From the NCBI GenBank assembly GCA_032622095.1, contig CP136066.1:95377319-95441318 (forward strand): DNA of 64,000 nt. The letters run 5' to 3'. The stretch's first letter is position 1. Each line of letters starts with the position of its first letter. Made by a program: the position numbers and the translations under genes. The stretch is from Siphonodentalium dalli. Lineage: Eukaryota; Mollusca; Scaphopoda; Gadilida; Siphonodentaliidae. Of the stretch, positions 1-10,889 are shown piece by piece. The notes beneath the pieces are model-generated. The model worked only from the letters and a program-made list of their open reading frames with translations, was not told where the DNA came from and did not search any database.

Positions 1-76
1 TTCCTAAAGAATGAAAGGAAGTAGTACTTTATCTTAACTTAAACTTCAGACGTTTTAGTCCAATTAATATTAATTA

Positions 77-127
77 GACGTAAACCAGCTTTTGAAATTA
101 TCCCTATACAGCTAGCTGGTTTACGTC
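77..127. repeat. short inverted repeat, 14-bp arms
   Basis: GACGTAAACCAGCT at 77-90 is matched by its reverse complement at 114-127 around a 23-nt loop. It could be a relic of a small MITE or chance. I see nothing coding in 1-630. The exon that should precede the plus-strand PhyH exon at 1322 is not here and probably lies left of the window. Confidence 0.4.
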
Positions 128-629
128 AAAGGAAACTTGGACTAACTTCTGATACGACATTATATAATAGTCAGGTTCAGTCACACGTACATGTAACTTG
201 TAACGTGTGTTTTCGACCTTTACTCAAAGTTTGGTTGAAAACGCCATGTTTGCTTGGTTCGGTAAATGTTAAAGCATGCAGTCAAAGTCTCGGGAATATA
301 TACACTGAATATGAGAACAATTTAAATTTATTTTCAAATCTAAATTTTTCACTCTTATTATGTCAGGAATGAACTGTCCAGCCTTAGTTTAGTTTGTCTA
401 TTATTTATTAGAGGGATTAAACTCTCCAAATTCACCCATGTTGCCTCAATCGTGGTCCACTCGCGTATGCATGTGCCTATATATACCAATTCTGATTGCT
501 GAAATGTCAGGCCCGAATTTACCAAATCGCATACCGAAACATACTGGTTGTATGTACAGTATAATCACTTAAACTGTCTTTGAAATAGTGACGTACATAG
601 CTAGAGGGCCTTTTGGTGTGTGCAACTTG

Positions 630-870
630 GAATTTCTAACTACACCCCATTGTAGTCCAAAAAATCTCAAATTTGGAAACTTATTTTTCACCCCTTCAGT
701 TGGAATTTTGCAACTGATACATCAACCTTTCCAACTGGTTAGGAATTTCAAAACTAACACCCCATTGATTGGGAAATCTTCAACTGATGTCAAACCAAAG
801 TTTGCCCTCAATGTGGTAAAATATTCGAACCGTGGTCTAAACCGACATATTTTACACCAGATATTGGTTG
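630..870. repeat. degenerate TTGGAAATTTCCAACTG-type repeat
   Basis: Phrases such as 'cagttggaattttgcaactg' and 'ttccaactggttaggaattt' recur here. They resemble the interior of the hAT-like element at 18645-19666, which is built from the same GGTTGGAAATTTCCAACTG theme. The stretch is therefore probably an old, diverged fragment of that family. An open frame of 134 codons crosses it but has no recognisable protein character. Confidence 0.35.
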
Positions 871-894
871 GAAACTCAAACAATCGGAATATTC

Positions 895-1146
895 TTAACC
901 CTTTCTATACTGAATGGATTATACCACTCAGTCATAAACGTATACATTGGAATGGCATATTATTCATCTGGAGGGGTGTTCAGGAAATATAAGCAGACGA
1001 CAGATAGTAACAATGCATAAGGAGCCATATTTATTGGAAATGTTCAGATAATAAGTTCAAAAATGGTCGTTTTGTTGAACATATTTTCTGAACATTTCCA
1101 AATGAATAAGTGCTCATCGATGAGTATTTAGTATAGAAAGGGTTGA
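895..1146. mobile_element. MITE with TTAACCCTTTCTATAC ends
   Basis: The left end reads TTAACCCTTTCTATAC and the right end GTATAGAAAGGGTTGA, forming terminal inverted repeats (TIRs) of about 14 bp next to a TTAA or decayed TTGA target. The interior carries a second inverted pair around GAAATGTTCAGAT and CTGAACATTTCC. TTAA targets with CCC-starting TIRs are the usual piggyBac signature (family knowledge). No transposase is present. A related copy begins at 16214. Confidence 0.6.
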
Positions 1147-1321
1147 CATATTCGTGTCTGTTGTTTTCAACTGCAGTTAATTTAGATACAACAGGCATGG
1201 AATTTCTAGCTGTTACTGTTGAAATAGTTGGGGGAAGAGACAACCCAAAAATTCGTCACGCCCCTGTCTCGATTTACATACGATTAACAAATTAATTGTA
1301 ATTTCTATGAAATAATTACAG

Positions 1322-1406
1322 ATATAGACTTAGAGAAGGACATTAAGGTATGCCCAGTTCCATATGGCGGAATGCTGCTGATAAACAACCTAATACCTCA
1401 TAGAAG
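1322..1406 (+). CDS. PhyH-like gene, exon with distal His
   Basis: The 85-bp exon follows acceptor 'aattacag' and ends at donor AG|GTAGGT. It enters in phase 1 and leaves in phase 2. It encodes IDLEKDIKVCPVPYGGMLLI followed by NNLIPHR and the first bases of Ser. In PhyH enzymes the HxS segment after a hydrophobic strand carries the second His of the Fe(II) facial triad. The exon has exactly the length and phases of the minus-strand exon 10636-10552, and about three quarters of the residues are the same, which supports homology of the two loci. The codon completed at the acceptor is Asp in both. Confidence 0.88.
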
Positions 1407-2646
1407 GTAGGTATATCAGTCAGGTGCCCAATATAACCATGGAGACAGTGTCTGAGTATGGTGAAGGTGGCCAATATCACCAAAACAAGTGATAAACGAG
1501 ACGAGGTAACCGCAAAGCCACACGTGAATAAACATCACGACGAGGTGGTACCTCTTCCGGAATGCAAAAACAAAAGTGCATATTTAATCACATTTATCTC
1601 CATAGCTCGTCAAAATCTCATTCACAGAAAACACCCATAGACAGGGCGTAACAAAAAAAACCATAGTCAGATATGGTAACGCCCTCAAGATCATATTATT
1701 AGCCATATATACAATATAAACTATACTGGTGTCATGAATGCACCACCTCAAAATTCCGATAAAACAACTAATCCTTCAAATTATCACAACAACTTCGGCT
1801 TATCACTGAAGGTTTCTCATTCACCACACCAGAAAGCCTCTAAATGCGGACCAAAAATCTACTAATCGGATTAAATACACCCGCTATACTTCGCAATACG
1901 ACCTTTAGACTACATTCCAACTGAGACATACTTCATCAACAATGTTAGCTGTTTTATTATGCTTTGTGTTCCCGCAATAAAATCGTCAAGTGTGACCCAG
2001 CCATGGTTCACACCTAAATATGGAAAGCAATTAACGCGGTCATAAAAGTTACATACTGCAACAATGAGACATATGTGAATATACATCCGCGAATACATAA
2101 AAGTCTAACCGGTATGCAATATAGCGAGTACGTTATTAATCAAAGTTACCCCCAGAGCTCCTATGACATCGCCAAATCAGCCTAACAGTTTACACCCTAG
2201 AGGGTGTAATCATATACAGATTTCGCAGAACGTGAAGATGGCGAAGCGTGAATGGCCTTTGGCAATTGCTCAGGTTTACGCGTTTCGAGGATCCACATTG
2301 GCCGATGAATAGAAGAAACTCATTAAGTTCGATCACATGTTGAAGGTCTACTTTATAAAAGGTCTGGGCATTGAAAATTAATAAAAACAATGAAGAAAAA
2401 AATATATCAAGCAAGACATTTGAATTGCAATTGCCAATGACTAGGTGTGAACCTTGATAAATTGACTGGCCAGTAACGGCAATGTGTTCATACAATCGTT
2501 ATTATGTTTTCAAGAAATGCGAAATGTCGATATTGGAGAGTTATGAATATATATAAGACCACAATTGATCTATTTCTACATGTTTCACTTGTTGATGTTT
2601 TTTCAATTTTTTAAAATAATGTTTGAATATTTACCCACTGCAAATT

Positions 2647-3437
2647 TAGGCCTTATCGCAGGGGCCTGTAACGCGCTCCGCTGTCCGCCCCCTTTTGCAC
2701 TGCCCATATACGCCGCTCTATATACGCGCCTCATTCGCGTTAATGGAACAGTATATAGACAAAGGTAACTGTAGAAATTCAACGATTCACCATCGCTCGG
2801 GAGTCGCACAAATTTAGCTCATTCACCCCAGTAATGATAACGATATATACACGGATGGATCGGCAAAGAATTCATCTTTCAATAAATACCACAAACTCCC
2901 ATCAGAAACATTCATACACGTTGCATTTGATAAAATTTTAACCACCGAATATTGTCTCCGGAGAGCGTATTTTTTTGGTTTGATCCGGCTCAGACAGCAA
3001 TGTCGGACATGTGTCTCTAAATTCACCACCTATACAGTTTACTATCGTTAAAAAACGGTCAAACGATCAACTAAATATCTAGAACTTAGTGATTTATTGT
3101 CGGCTAATAATTTATTTACTCATACAAATCAACACATTGTCAGTAAACAATTCTAATAGAGGAGAAATCTGTCGATAATTCCAACTTAAAAAAAAATATT
3201 TGTCAAGTGACACAGTTCCTAATTTTAATATTCATTGTGACCTGACCTTTCCATGACTGACATAGTAGAAACAGCCAATCACCGCTCAGTGTTAGAATCG
3301 AGGGCCTCATTTTAATATTCATTATGACCTGACCTCGATCCTAACGCGAAGAAGGCGCGTATATAGAGCGGCGTATATGGGCAGTGAAAGGGGGGGGGGC
3401 GGACAGCGGAGCGCGTTACAGGCCCCTGTGGCCTTAT
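2647..3437. mobile_element. GC-rich inverted-repeat element in PhyH intron
   Basis: The arm at 2647-2745 (gcctgtaacgcgctccgctg, a G/C-rich stretch, then atatacgccgctctatatac) returns in reverse complement at 3341-3437. The arms are about 95 bp and much richer in GC than their surroundings. Between them, the phrase 'attcattatgacctgacc' is repeated about 87 bp apart (near 3225 and 3312). It looks like a non-autonomous element. Its right arm ends only about 30 bp before the acceptor of exon 3469-3658. Confidence 0.6.
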
Positions 3438-3468
3438 GTCCCTTTACAATATCTAATCTTCTACACAG

Positions 3469-3658
3469 TTTGCCTAATCTGTCGGATGACATCCGCTGGA
3501 GCATAGATCTCAGATGGCAAGATCCAAAGAAGTCCTATGGATACTTCGGTATCCTCGAGGGTATAGTGTTCCGAGATTCTCAGAACCCTGACCACAAGAT
3601 CGATTGGGAAACTTTCAACAACAAACCAAGAACAAAGGTGCTCCGAGAGGCGGCCGTT
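3469..3658 (+). CDS. PhyH-like gene, exon with 2OG-binding Arg
   Basis: The 190-bp exon lies between acceptor 'cttctacacag' and donor GTT|GTAAGT, phase 2 in and phase 0 out. With the previous exon it reads HRSLPNLSDDIRWSIDLRWQ and continues for about 44 residues to KVLREAAV. The Arg of IRWS, about ten residues after the metal-binding His, is where PhyH proteins place the Arg that binds the 2-oxoglutarate carboxylate (family knowledge). The open frame seems to continue past 3658, but the strong GTAAGT donor and the in-phase last exon decide the end. Similar residues follow this position in PhyH relatives as I remember them. Confidence 0.88.
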
Positions 3659-3677
3659 GTAAGTAGACCCATACATT

Positions 3678-4171
3678 AAAGGTCCACTTCATTTTCGAAC
3701 CCCCAGATCACATATATAAAACATAAGCCATATTATATACCATTTGAAAGAGTAAGCTCCAAAACATTGTATTATCAACTTATCCGGTGTTATAAACTGT
3801 GAACATGTTGTTTTTGTTGAGTCACCGATGTGTTTTGTGCTTAAGTTTCATCTGGATTGCAGTGCAAAGTGTACTATTTTCAATGGAGGGGGTATAACTC
3901 TATATCTTAAAGATAGAGTTATTCCGCTTCCATTGAAAATACATTTTTAGGTTGAATTCCGTTGCATTCTGGGAGCCATAAATAGAAATCTTTCAATGAT
4001 TTCAGCTGTTTTCTTTTTCTCTATGGGAATCTTCTGAGACACAGACGTTTCAATTAAATTGTGATGAATTATAGTATTTTAATCATATTTTATGGCATAT
4101 ATTGTTATTAAAACAGTATATCAGGGCACTATAAAAAAAATAATCGATGACTCAAAAATTAAGTGGGCCAT
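3678..4171. mobile_element. dispersed element, copy 1 (AAAGGCCCACTTAATTTTCG ends)
   Basis: It starts 'aaaggtccacttcattttcg' and ends with 'aaattaagtgggcc', a decayed TIR pair of about 18 bp. The same 450-500 bp sequence recurs at 61906-62353 and, truncated, at 32751-33135. All share phrases such as 'cattgtattatcaacttatc' and 'acacagacgtt'. No coding capacity is visible. It begins 19 bp after the exon donor at 3659. Confidence 0.65.
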
Positions 4172-5212
4172 GTGACACGAAATACCAAAACATTTTAGAG
4201 ACAATATCGACATGCAGTGTGTGGACGCAACAGTTGATGCATGTCATTCTCGACGACTCGTTTCGTTCGGAAATAATCTCGTCAACAAATAGAAACCATA
4301 TTCGCGCAATGCTACAATACACGGCCCTGGTAATAAGGCGATGAACTTGACTTGTTGATGCTTTGATGTGAATGGGGCAGAATTTATTCATCTCATGGCT
4401 GTATAAAACTTGATCATGCATTAAATGGTGATGTTTAGTGATAAATATCAATAATTAGTTAAAGTTTAACAGACGAGACTCCCTGTCAATAGACCTATTT
4501 CCCGGTAGTATGCACGTGATTGAAATAGTCCGGCAGAAATGGTGTCTGTTTATGGAAGATGTTATTTCCCAGCGGAGCGGAAACGACAGAGTCGTTGAGA
4601 ATGGATGCACGCATGTGATAGTTTTTTATGTTCATAAAATCGACAGCATGAGCAATGTCCACATACAGATGATATCATCTAGACCGTCTCTGTGTCAAAC
4701 TATATTTTTGAAGAAAAAAACCTTGACTGATGAATTTCGCGAGAGAACATCAAATTATGTTAACACATTTTGCAATAATATTTTTAATTCTAATATATTT
4801 AACGTTCATATTTGTTTCAGCATTGGGTTAATCTCCTGTATATATTTAAATAACCAAAACATATCGTAATGGTATCATGGTACGTGTTACAATTAGATAT
4901 AGGCATTTGCAGCCTGAAATAAATATACATAATAATAATAATAATAAAAACACTCACCACGCATATATATGTATTTTAGCCCACCAGATTTATTTATACA
5001 ACTCTTATGTAATACCTGCAATTGTCATGTTTTAGTTTTGTGAACTAATGTGTTTATGATGTTCGTGTTTTGATCCCAACAAAATATTAAAATATATACA
5101 TATATATACGTGAATACATTTTTATGAAGCTCATCTGTACATGTTCTTACCATGTACACAGTTCAACATATTTATCCCAATTAATTTAATGTTACCGTAA
5201 TGTGATTTTCAG
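4172..5212. other. last intron of plus-strand PhyH gene, remainder
   Basis: This stretch holds an open frame of 119 codons (4510-4869, plus) that I do not recognise and that lacks splice or composition support. A short (TAA)n run lies near 4930. The intron ends in 'tgtgattttcag' before the last exon. I see no other feature. Confidence 0.4.
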
Positions 5213-5317
5213 ACTGCCGAAGATGACCTTGATCCTGTCATGTGGGGCCCATGGATGCAGAAATGGGACATCGTCCATGCGAACAAACACACGAAGCCGT
5301 TCAAATCGGCGAGCTAA
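5213..5317 (+). CDS. PhyH-like gene, terminal exon
   Basis: The 105-bp coding exon begins after acceptor 'gtgattttcag' in phase 0 and reads TAEDDLDPVMWGPWMQKWDI, then VHANKHTKPFKSAS and TAA. The GPWMxKW motif near the end is what I remember of this invertebrate/bacterial PhyH branch; it lies outside the catalytic double-stranded beta-helix. The stop at 5315-5317 is followed by sequence with no further good open frame. Confidence 0.85.
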   Translation, partial: TAEDDLDPVMWGPWMQKWDIVHANKHTKPFKSAS

Positions 5318-5867
5318 ATGCTGTCAAACTACGTCACATCGCGACGGAAGGAACGAATTTGCAACCGGATTATTTTTCGAATAATAGAATGTTAATCAAA
5401 ACGTACCCGTAGCTTGTAACGTGTGTTCCTTGGTATGCCAAGGCGACAACGTGATTTTACGACGCCAACCCTACACCGTTATGAATGTCGATCCAACATG
5501 CAAACATGTAAACAACAGTCGTGTTTTGACGACAAGCTGTCCACACTGCTACCAGCAATACGCTAAATTGGCTTCAATGAGGATAAAACCGAGCAGGCAT
5601 ATCCCATTATCGCCATTTTATGCATAGCGTTGGTTGCTTGAGTCCAATCTCTCTTATAACATAGTTGGTTCTCCACTGTTATTAAAAGATTGGCACAATA
5701 TTGCCCTTTGTTAAAAGTTGGTACACGCGAGACACAAAACTTCCAAAACGGAATGACCATGTATACGTGTAGTCTGAATGGTCGTGTGAGTCAGTGACTT
5801 CCAATGGCAATACATGCTGCAAGTTATGAGTACGTGTAGCTCAAAATGACTATTATCTCAGATGTGA

Positions 5868-5873
5868 AATAAA
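5868..5873 (+). other. candidate polyadenylation signal AATAAA
   Basis: This AATAAA lies about 550 bp after the stop codon of the plus-strand PhyH gene, which is a plausible 3' UTR length. The hexamer is common in AT-rich DNA, so the call is weak. The sequence from 5318 to 5974 shows nothing else I can name. Confidence 0.25.
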
Positions 5874-5974
5874 AACGAATATATATTATTATGCCTGTGC
5901 CTCAGTATCTCCCCTGAATTCGGTGACAAGTTCTGTCACCTCCGCTTGCAAAACATTTTTTTTAAATACGTCAT

Positions 5975-6204
5975 GTCACTGAGTCGCGGCAATATTGGAT
6001 CCATCCAACCCCGTTCCGTTTGTTTAGTTCTACAGGTCAAAGTTCTGGAGTAGCATTCAATATATGGAAATCATGATTATTCAAAAGCTCCATATAATGA
6101 ATGGTACTACAGAACTTTGACCTATATATAAAAATGTAACTGGGCTCATGCATGTGGGGGGGGGGGGGGGCTGGATGGGTCCAATATTGCCGCGACTCCG
6201 TGAC
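5975..6204. mobile_element. foldback MITE, GTCACTGAGTCGCGGCAATA ends, copy 1
   Basis: The left end gtcactgagtcgcggcaata is mirrored by tattgccgcgactccgtgac at the right end. An inner inverted pair surrounds 'aggtcaaagttctggagtag'. The element contains a run of about 16 G (6155-6170). A diverged copy is at 6775-6962. Confidence 0.65.
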
Positions 6205-6774
6205 AAATCGTATTGATACGATAACGTTTTTTCTATTTCAAATATTTCTCAGCTCAAACATAGCTCCATCAGGTGAAAGAAGCTTATTTACTAACATTCG
6301 CTCTGTCGTGGACTCGTGGTCTGCCTTTGTGTTGAAAATGGTAAATTCTAGTGAAAAAACTTATAAAATTGAGCATTTTGTGTGTGTGCAAACCAAGGGG
6401 GTTGAAGGGCCATAAATCAGTGACAAATTGTACGAAGAAGCCAAAGTATGCAGATATTTGTTTACACCTACAGTTTGTCGAAATTAAAAAAAATGCTTGA
6501 TGAGACCTATACCAAAGATAAAGGTCGAGCGTATATTTGAAGTACTATATATATATCCCCTTCCATGTTGGCCAAATTTTCTGGAAATTGTGTATTGCCA
6601 CCATAGCAACGGCCATATTCGTTGGGTTTGGGCCATATAGCATACAAAATTGGTCTTGTTGCTTCATTTGCGACAATTACACATGCACTATAATTTAATG
6701 TTCAAAACCGATTCAAATGTTCGATATTCTCCCCAGAAGAGAAGTTCTCTTTGAATACTGTAACAATACGTCTT

Positions 6775-6962
6775 GTCACTGAGTCGCTGCCATCTTGGAT
6801 CCAACCAGCCCCTTCCGTTTTAGTACTATATACAGGTCAAAGTTCTGGAGTAGCATTCCGTATAATGAATTCATGAATATTCAAAAGCTCCATATATGGA
6901 ATGCTACTCCAGAACTTATTCCATGTATGGAATGCTACTCCAGAATTTTGACCTGTATCACT
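6775..6962. mobile_element. foldback MITE, copy 2 (right end lost)
   Basis: It shares gtcactgagtcgctgccatc, 'aggtcaaagttctggagtag' and the inverted inner arm (ctactccagaattttgacct) with the element at 5975-6204. The outer right arm is missing. A piece of the inner arm (ggaatgctactccagaactt) is repeated twice, about 30 bp apart. Confidence 0.55.
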
Positions 6963-7327
6963 AAAAATACTAAAAAAAATGCGTATATATAGCCCAACGA
7001 GTTTAACATTTCGGACATAGTTTGGTAATGGTAAACTTCAGTTGGTAACCTTGTTGAAGGAAGATTGTTCGGTTTTCTGCTGTTAGTCACAATTCGTTAT
7101 GCACACGCGTACACTATTCTTCAGCACCACACTGGATGTCCATAAAGCAAGAATATAGGGTATCTATATATTTATTAAACAGGCATCGACAGCTCTGTAT
7201 TAGAATCACTAAGCTATCACTCAAATATCACATTATATATGACTATGCACTATACATATATATAGCTATAGCATAGTAAGACATATAAATTGCATGTTTA
7301 CAGATCAAGTCTATGTATGTATGGGTT

Positions 7328-8925
7328 GACACTCCGGTTGGGTGATCAAATATAAATTGACACTCCGGTTGGGTGATCAAATAGAAATGGAGAATAATGT
7401 TGCTCAAAGTAGTTATTTGTTACTAATATTAATCCAAATTGACGATACACATTGTCATTCATATATATTGATTAAATGCAATGGCTCTCGATGGCGAAAT
7501 CATTTGTGTTAGATTATCGCCGATAGTTGCGTCCCGAATCGAGATGTAAATATTTACAATTGGGCGTAGTTCAGACGATGTTTTCTATGGAGTGGTATGG
7601 TCGATTTCTTTGAAATTTTGGCGATGTTATAAAGGCCCGGTTCCATATTCCCGATTTTCTGTCCTGAATTAGTATATTCGGCACCAATTCGGGACCAGAC
7701 CAAATCGGCAGCATTCAAGAGAATTCTGGACGAGTTTTATTCCAAAAAGCCGCCGAACTGATGCCGAATTATGACAAAATTTAATCGTCCCGAACATTGC
7801 CGAGTATTCCAGAATGCTTTCGAATTTCTTCCCGAATGATCAAGAATGATCCCGAACTGATACCGAAATTTCGTGCGAGTGGCTGCCGAATTACCCAGAT
7901 TACTACCGACTTACACCGAATTGTTGCCGAATACCCCGAATCAATGCCGAACTGGTACCGAATTGATGCAGAATAAATACCGAATTGGTATTCAATTGCT
8001 GCCGAACGTCCCGAATCGATGCCGAATTTTGCAGATACACCGGATCTCAGTATAAAAGCAGCCACACATCAGCACATCCACCATTCCATACCTGACGTTC
8101 CAGCTAAATCGATATACAGATATGTCATAATATGGTGTTAGAGATGACAGATCCACAGTATATTATGGCAGCTTTACGCCTAGACGAGGACGTTCTTCGT
8201 AATAGCGTCTCAATTATAGACCACGATAGAAGGCGGAGAAGAAGACGACCAAGATGGTGGGTGCGGCCTGCATGGATTGTCAATAGACCTCTTCTTGGCC
8301 AATACTGATTATTCCTGCAATACGTAGAAGAATTTATACTTCTGAATGTCATCGGGAAGGCACTCGGGAATAGTCGGGAAGATATTCTGGACTGATCGGG
8401 AAGGCATTCTGGAATAGTCGGGAAGGTATTCGGGAGTCATGACGTTATTCGGGACGCAATTCGATGGCGAATTCGGGAATAACTTACCGAATACTGCCGA
8501 CTACTCCAGAATATCCACCAGAATATTGCCGAATACTGCCGACTACTCCCGATTGGTGCCGAATTTCTCCCGATGATTGACAAATCGGGAGCGATTCGGC
8601 TTGGTTCCCGATAGTTTTGAACATTTCAAAACTGTCGGGAGCGAGTCCAGAATCGTCCCGAATCGACCCCGATAGCATCGATATCCCCGATCATGTTCGC
8701 GGGTAAAAATTCACAGTCCCAACTCGTCCCGAACTTACTCCACGATTTTTGCAAAATTATGATTCGGGAGTCATTCGGGAACATTCGGGGTGGAAAATCG
8801 GGGATATGGAACCGGGGCATTAGTAGGATGCTACATTCCCCATATTGGCATAGCACCGAATATACTAACTTATAAATTTCACGCACCCGAACAAGTCCAT
8901 AATATGTCTTTAACGTGAAAATAAA
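7328..8925. mobile_element. repeat family CACTCCGGTTGGGTGATCAA, copy 1, split by an insertion
   Basis: Homologous copies lie at 34523-34868 (inverted) and 47015-47385. The left end shows a 36-bp tandem duplication of 'ttgacactccggttgggtga'. The 47-kb copy reads straight through 'cggcgatgttagtagaatgt', whereas here the same site is interrupted from 7630 to 8819 by another element. The right part ends near 'cataatatgtctttaacg'. Confidence 0.65.
7630..8819. mobile_element. nested element with GGCCCGGTTCCATATNCCCG TIRs
   Basis: The inverted ends at about 7634-7659 and 8793-8817 match over about 25 bp. TTA on each side (7627-7629 and 8820-8822) fits a 3-bp target duplication, and the uninterrupted site is visible in the copy near 47285. 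The interior is almost wholly degenerate short repeats: CCGAATTGNTG-like units in the left half and TCGGGAAGGNATTCTGG-like units in the right, so the element folds on itself. No transposase was seen; three-base targets are typical of PIF/Harbinger elements (inference). Confidence 0.7.
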
Positions 8926-8988
8926 TATAAATAAAATCAATGCAATTCATCAATTAATGTTTACTGTAATGTACTTCTGCTATGCTAT

Positions 8989-9375
8989 TAGATCATGCCA
9001 TGAATCTCTACTCTGGCTAACGCCCGTATAGATCATATTCCAGCAGTATACAAAACCTTGGAACTTTTTGAATTTTTGACAGGGAACCTTATAAAGTTGA
9101 AAAAATAACGCTGGGGAAAATATGTTCCTTAATAATGTACTTCATTGCAGGTGAAGGTCCCAACCCGAAATTTCACGAGTTAAGAGAATTTGTGAGCGAT
9201 TTTGCTTTGCGTCGCTTACAATTATGGAATTTTTCCTGGGTAATTAATTCAATGTTTATTGAGATATCGGCTCAGAGAAGTCACAGAAAAGCATGCAATT
9301 TGGAGTTGGGACATTCACTTACAGTGAAGTACATTAGTAAGGAACAGATAATGACTAATACATATATACCCGCGT
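8989..9375. mobile_element. 9-bp-TSD foldback family, copy 1, truncated
   Basis: The left end TAGATCATGCCATGAATCTC is the same as in the complete copies at 10890-11371 and 57189-58846. It carries the shared inner segment 'gaaggtcccaacccgaaatt' and its mirror 'caatttggagttgggacatt'. The right arm is lost after about 9375. Confidence 0.65.
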
Positions 9376-9394
9376 TCTTAATCTCCAGTTACAA

Positions 9395-9433
9395 CAACAG
9401 CAAAAACAACAACAATAACAACAACAACAGTTG
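9395..9433 (+). repeat. (AAC)n microsatellite
   Basis: An imperfect run of CAA/AAC units, broken by a few changes. Confidence 0.8.
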
Positions 9434-9626
9434 AAAATCAGATTAACATGAAAACTGGGCATGTAAACATATACAAAAGATTTTGTTATTGAAAAGTTCA
9501 CAAAATAATTTTTAGTGTCCCTCTAAAAGATCGAAACGATATGGAAATTCACTATCAAACAAATGGCGTATATCGTGTAACACTCCTCGTGAAGACAATA
9601 CACTGAGTATTAGATATACAGAGGAT

Positions 9627-9771
9627 ACCTATGGTTTTTGAGTGAATGTCATAATTATTTCATGAGTGACTAGCAGTGGAAATATACATTTTCAACGAGC
9701 GACTGCAGGTTTCGAGTCCACTGCTAGTCACGAATGAAATAATATGGGGTTTTCACTCAGAACACCATAGA
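9627..9771. mobile_element. small hairpin MITE
   Basis: The left arm 'ctatggtttttgagtgaatg', continuing through 'atttcatgagtgactagcag', is mirrored by 'ctgctagtcacgaatgaaat' and 'cactcagaacaccatag'. The arms are about 60 bp with an AT-rich loop. I see nothing else between 9434 and 10040. Confidence 0.6.
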
Positions 9772-10040
9772 TGTTCTATTTATTATATGCTTTAAACAGG
9801 TCAATCATTATTATATTAATATTCCTTAATTAATGCCAAATAATTTCTCACAAAGCGTACACAAAATTTCAGTTGAAAATTGATTGTTGTTGTTCGCCAG
9901 CTGATAGCCAACGAACTACTTTCAAATGGCGAGATATCAGTCGTCCGCTAAAGAAAATAGTTCCCAAAAATTATTACTAAAACCGACATATAATTATGGA
10001 CGGATACCAATTTATCCCGAATAACAATATGACGACATTT

Positions 10041-10511
10041 TAAAGGTACTCAATCCGATCAGAGGGTCCTATATTACTATTTCTTTGGCTTCGGGGGTAA
10101 AAAATATTTGATTCGAGTCGAGGAACCCACACATCAACGCTCAGAGTGATCAGATATCGATTTTTGAAATTCGTTAATTTCTCGAAATCTGGGACACTAA
10201 TTTAGTATGCCTCGTGCTCAGACACACAAATTGCGGGTGTAAGATGGATGACTCTAAAATCAAGTGGTTATTATTGTTAATAACTAACCACTTGATTTTA
10301 GAGTTATCCATCTTACACCCGCAATTTGTCTGTTTGACCACGAGGCAGACTAAAGTGTCCCAGATCTCGAGAAATTAACGAATTTCAAAAATCGATATCT
10401 GATCACGCCGAGCTTTGATGTGTGGGTTCCTCGACTCGATTCAAATATGTGTTACCCCCGAAGCCAAAGAAATAGTAATATAGGACCCTCTGATCGGATT
10501 GAGTACCTTTA
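10041..10511. mobile_element. long-hairpin MITE (AAAGGTACTCAATCCGATCA), copy 1
   Basis: The two halves are near-perfect reverse complements over about 220 bp each, from taaaggtactcaatccgatc to gatcggattgagtaccttta, with a short AT loop near 10275. Other copies are at 27141-27369 (one arm mostly gone) and 53748-54226. Here it sits about 40 bp past the donor of the minus-strand PhyH exon 10636-10552. Confidence 0.8.
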
Positions 10512-10551
10512 AAAAAGTCCAGTTAAATTCAGTAAAGATATATATACATAC

Positions 10552-10636
10552 CTTCTGTGTGGTATTAAATTATTTATCAATAACATTCCTCGATACGGGA
10601 CATGGCAGAGCTTAACGTCAGTTGACATGTCAACAT
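10552..10636 (-). CDS. PhyH-like (minus locus), exon with distal His
   Basis: The 85-bp exon lies between acceptor 'atatttcag' and donor AG|GTATGT, phase 1 in and phase 2 out. It encodes VDMSTDVKLCHVPYRGMLLI, then NNLIPHR and part of Ser. Length, phases and most residues match exon 1322-1406 of the plus-strand gene. The Gly-Gly pair of the paralogue (VPYGGML) is Arg-Gly here. The next exon, which should start with LPN and carry the 2OG-binding Arg, was not found on the minus strand between 10550 and 5400. Confidence 0.85.
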
Positions 10637-10889
10637 CTGAAATATAGAGAATAATTATTGCATGAGCCGGATTGTCAAGGAAATGTTTGGCACTTATTTC
10701 AGTCAATCGAACTGATGGGTAAGTAGGCTATAGCCTTGCAACTTACATTACATTTGCCTTCAAATACCCATATGATCGATTCTTCCGAGATAATTTACAG
10801 GCCGATTTCGGTATAGCATCGCTATATACAGGTGGAACAACAAACATTTCACGTTCGAGTATAGCAGCTGTGGTACAGATGCACTTTAT

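Larger units (their letters stand above)
1322..5317 (+). other. PhyH-like dioxygenase gene, 3' part (gene span in window)
   Basis: This is the 3' half of a spliced gene for a PhyH-like Fe(II)/2-oxoglutarate dioxygenase. Three coding exons join in frame (phase 1 in, then phase 2, then phase 0) and end at TAA 5315-5317, giving about 125 C-terminal residues. They include the distal metal-ligand His (in NNLIPHRS) and the probable 2-oxoglutarate-binding Arg (in DIRWSIDLRW). The N-terminal half with the HxD motif must lie upstream of the window. The introns hold a GC-rich inverted-repeat element and a dispersed repeat. The paralogue lies downstream on the minus strand, so the two genes converge. 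Every part seen looks intact. Confidence 0.8.

Noticed and set aside
588..992. Open frame of 134 codons, plus strand, upstream of the PhyH exon
   Set aside because: It spans a degenerate repeat and the end of a MITE, has no splice support, and does not resemble the missing PhyH exon.
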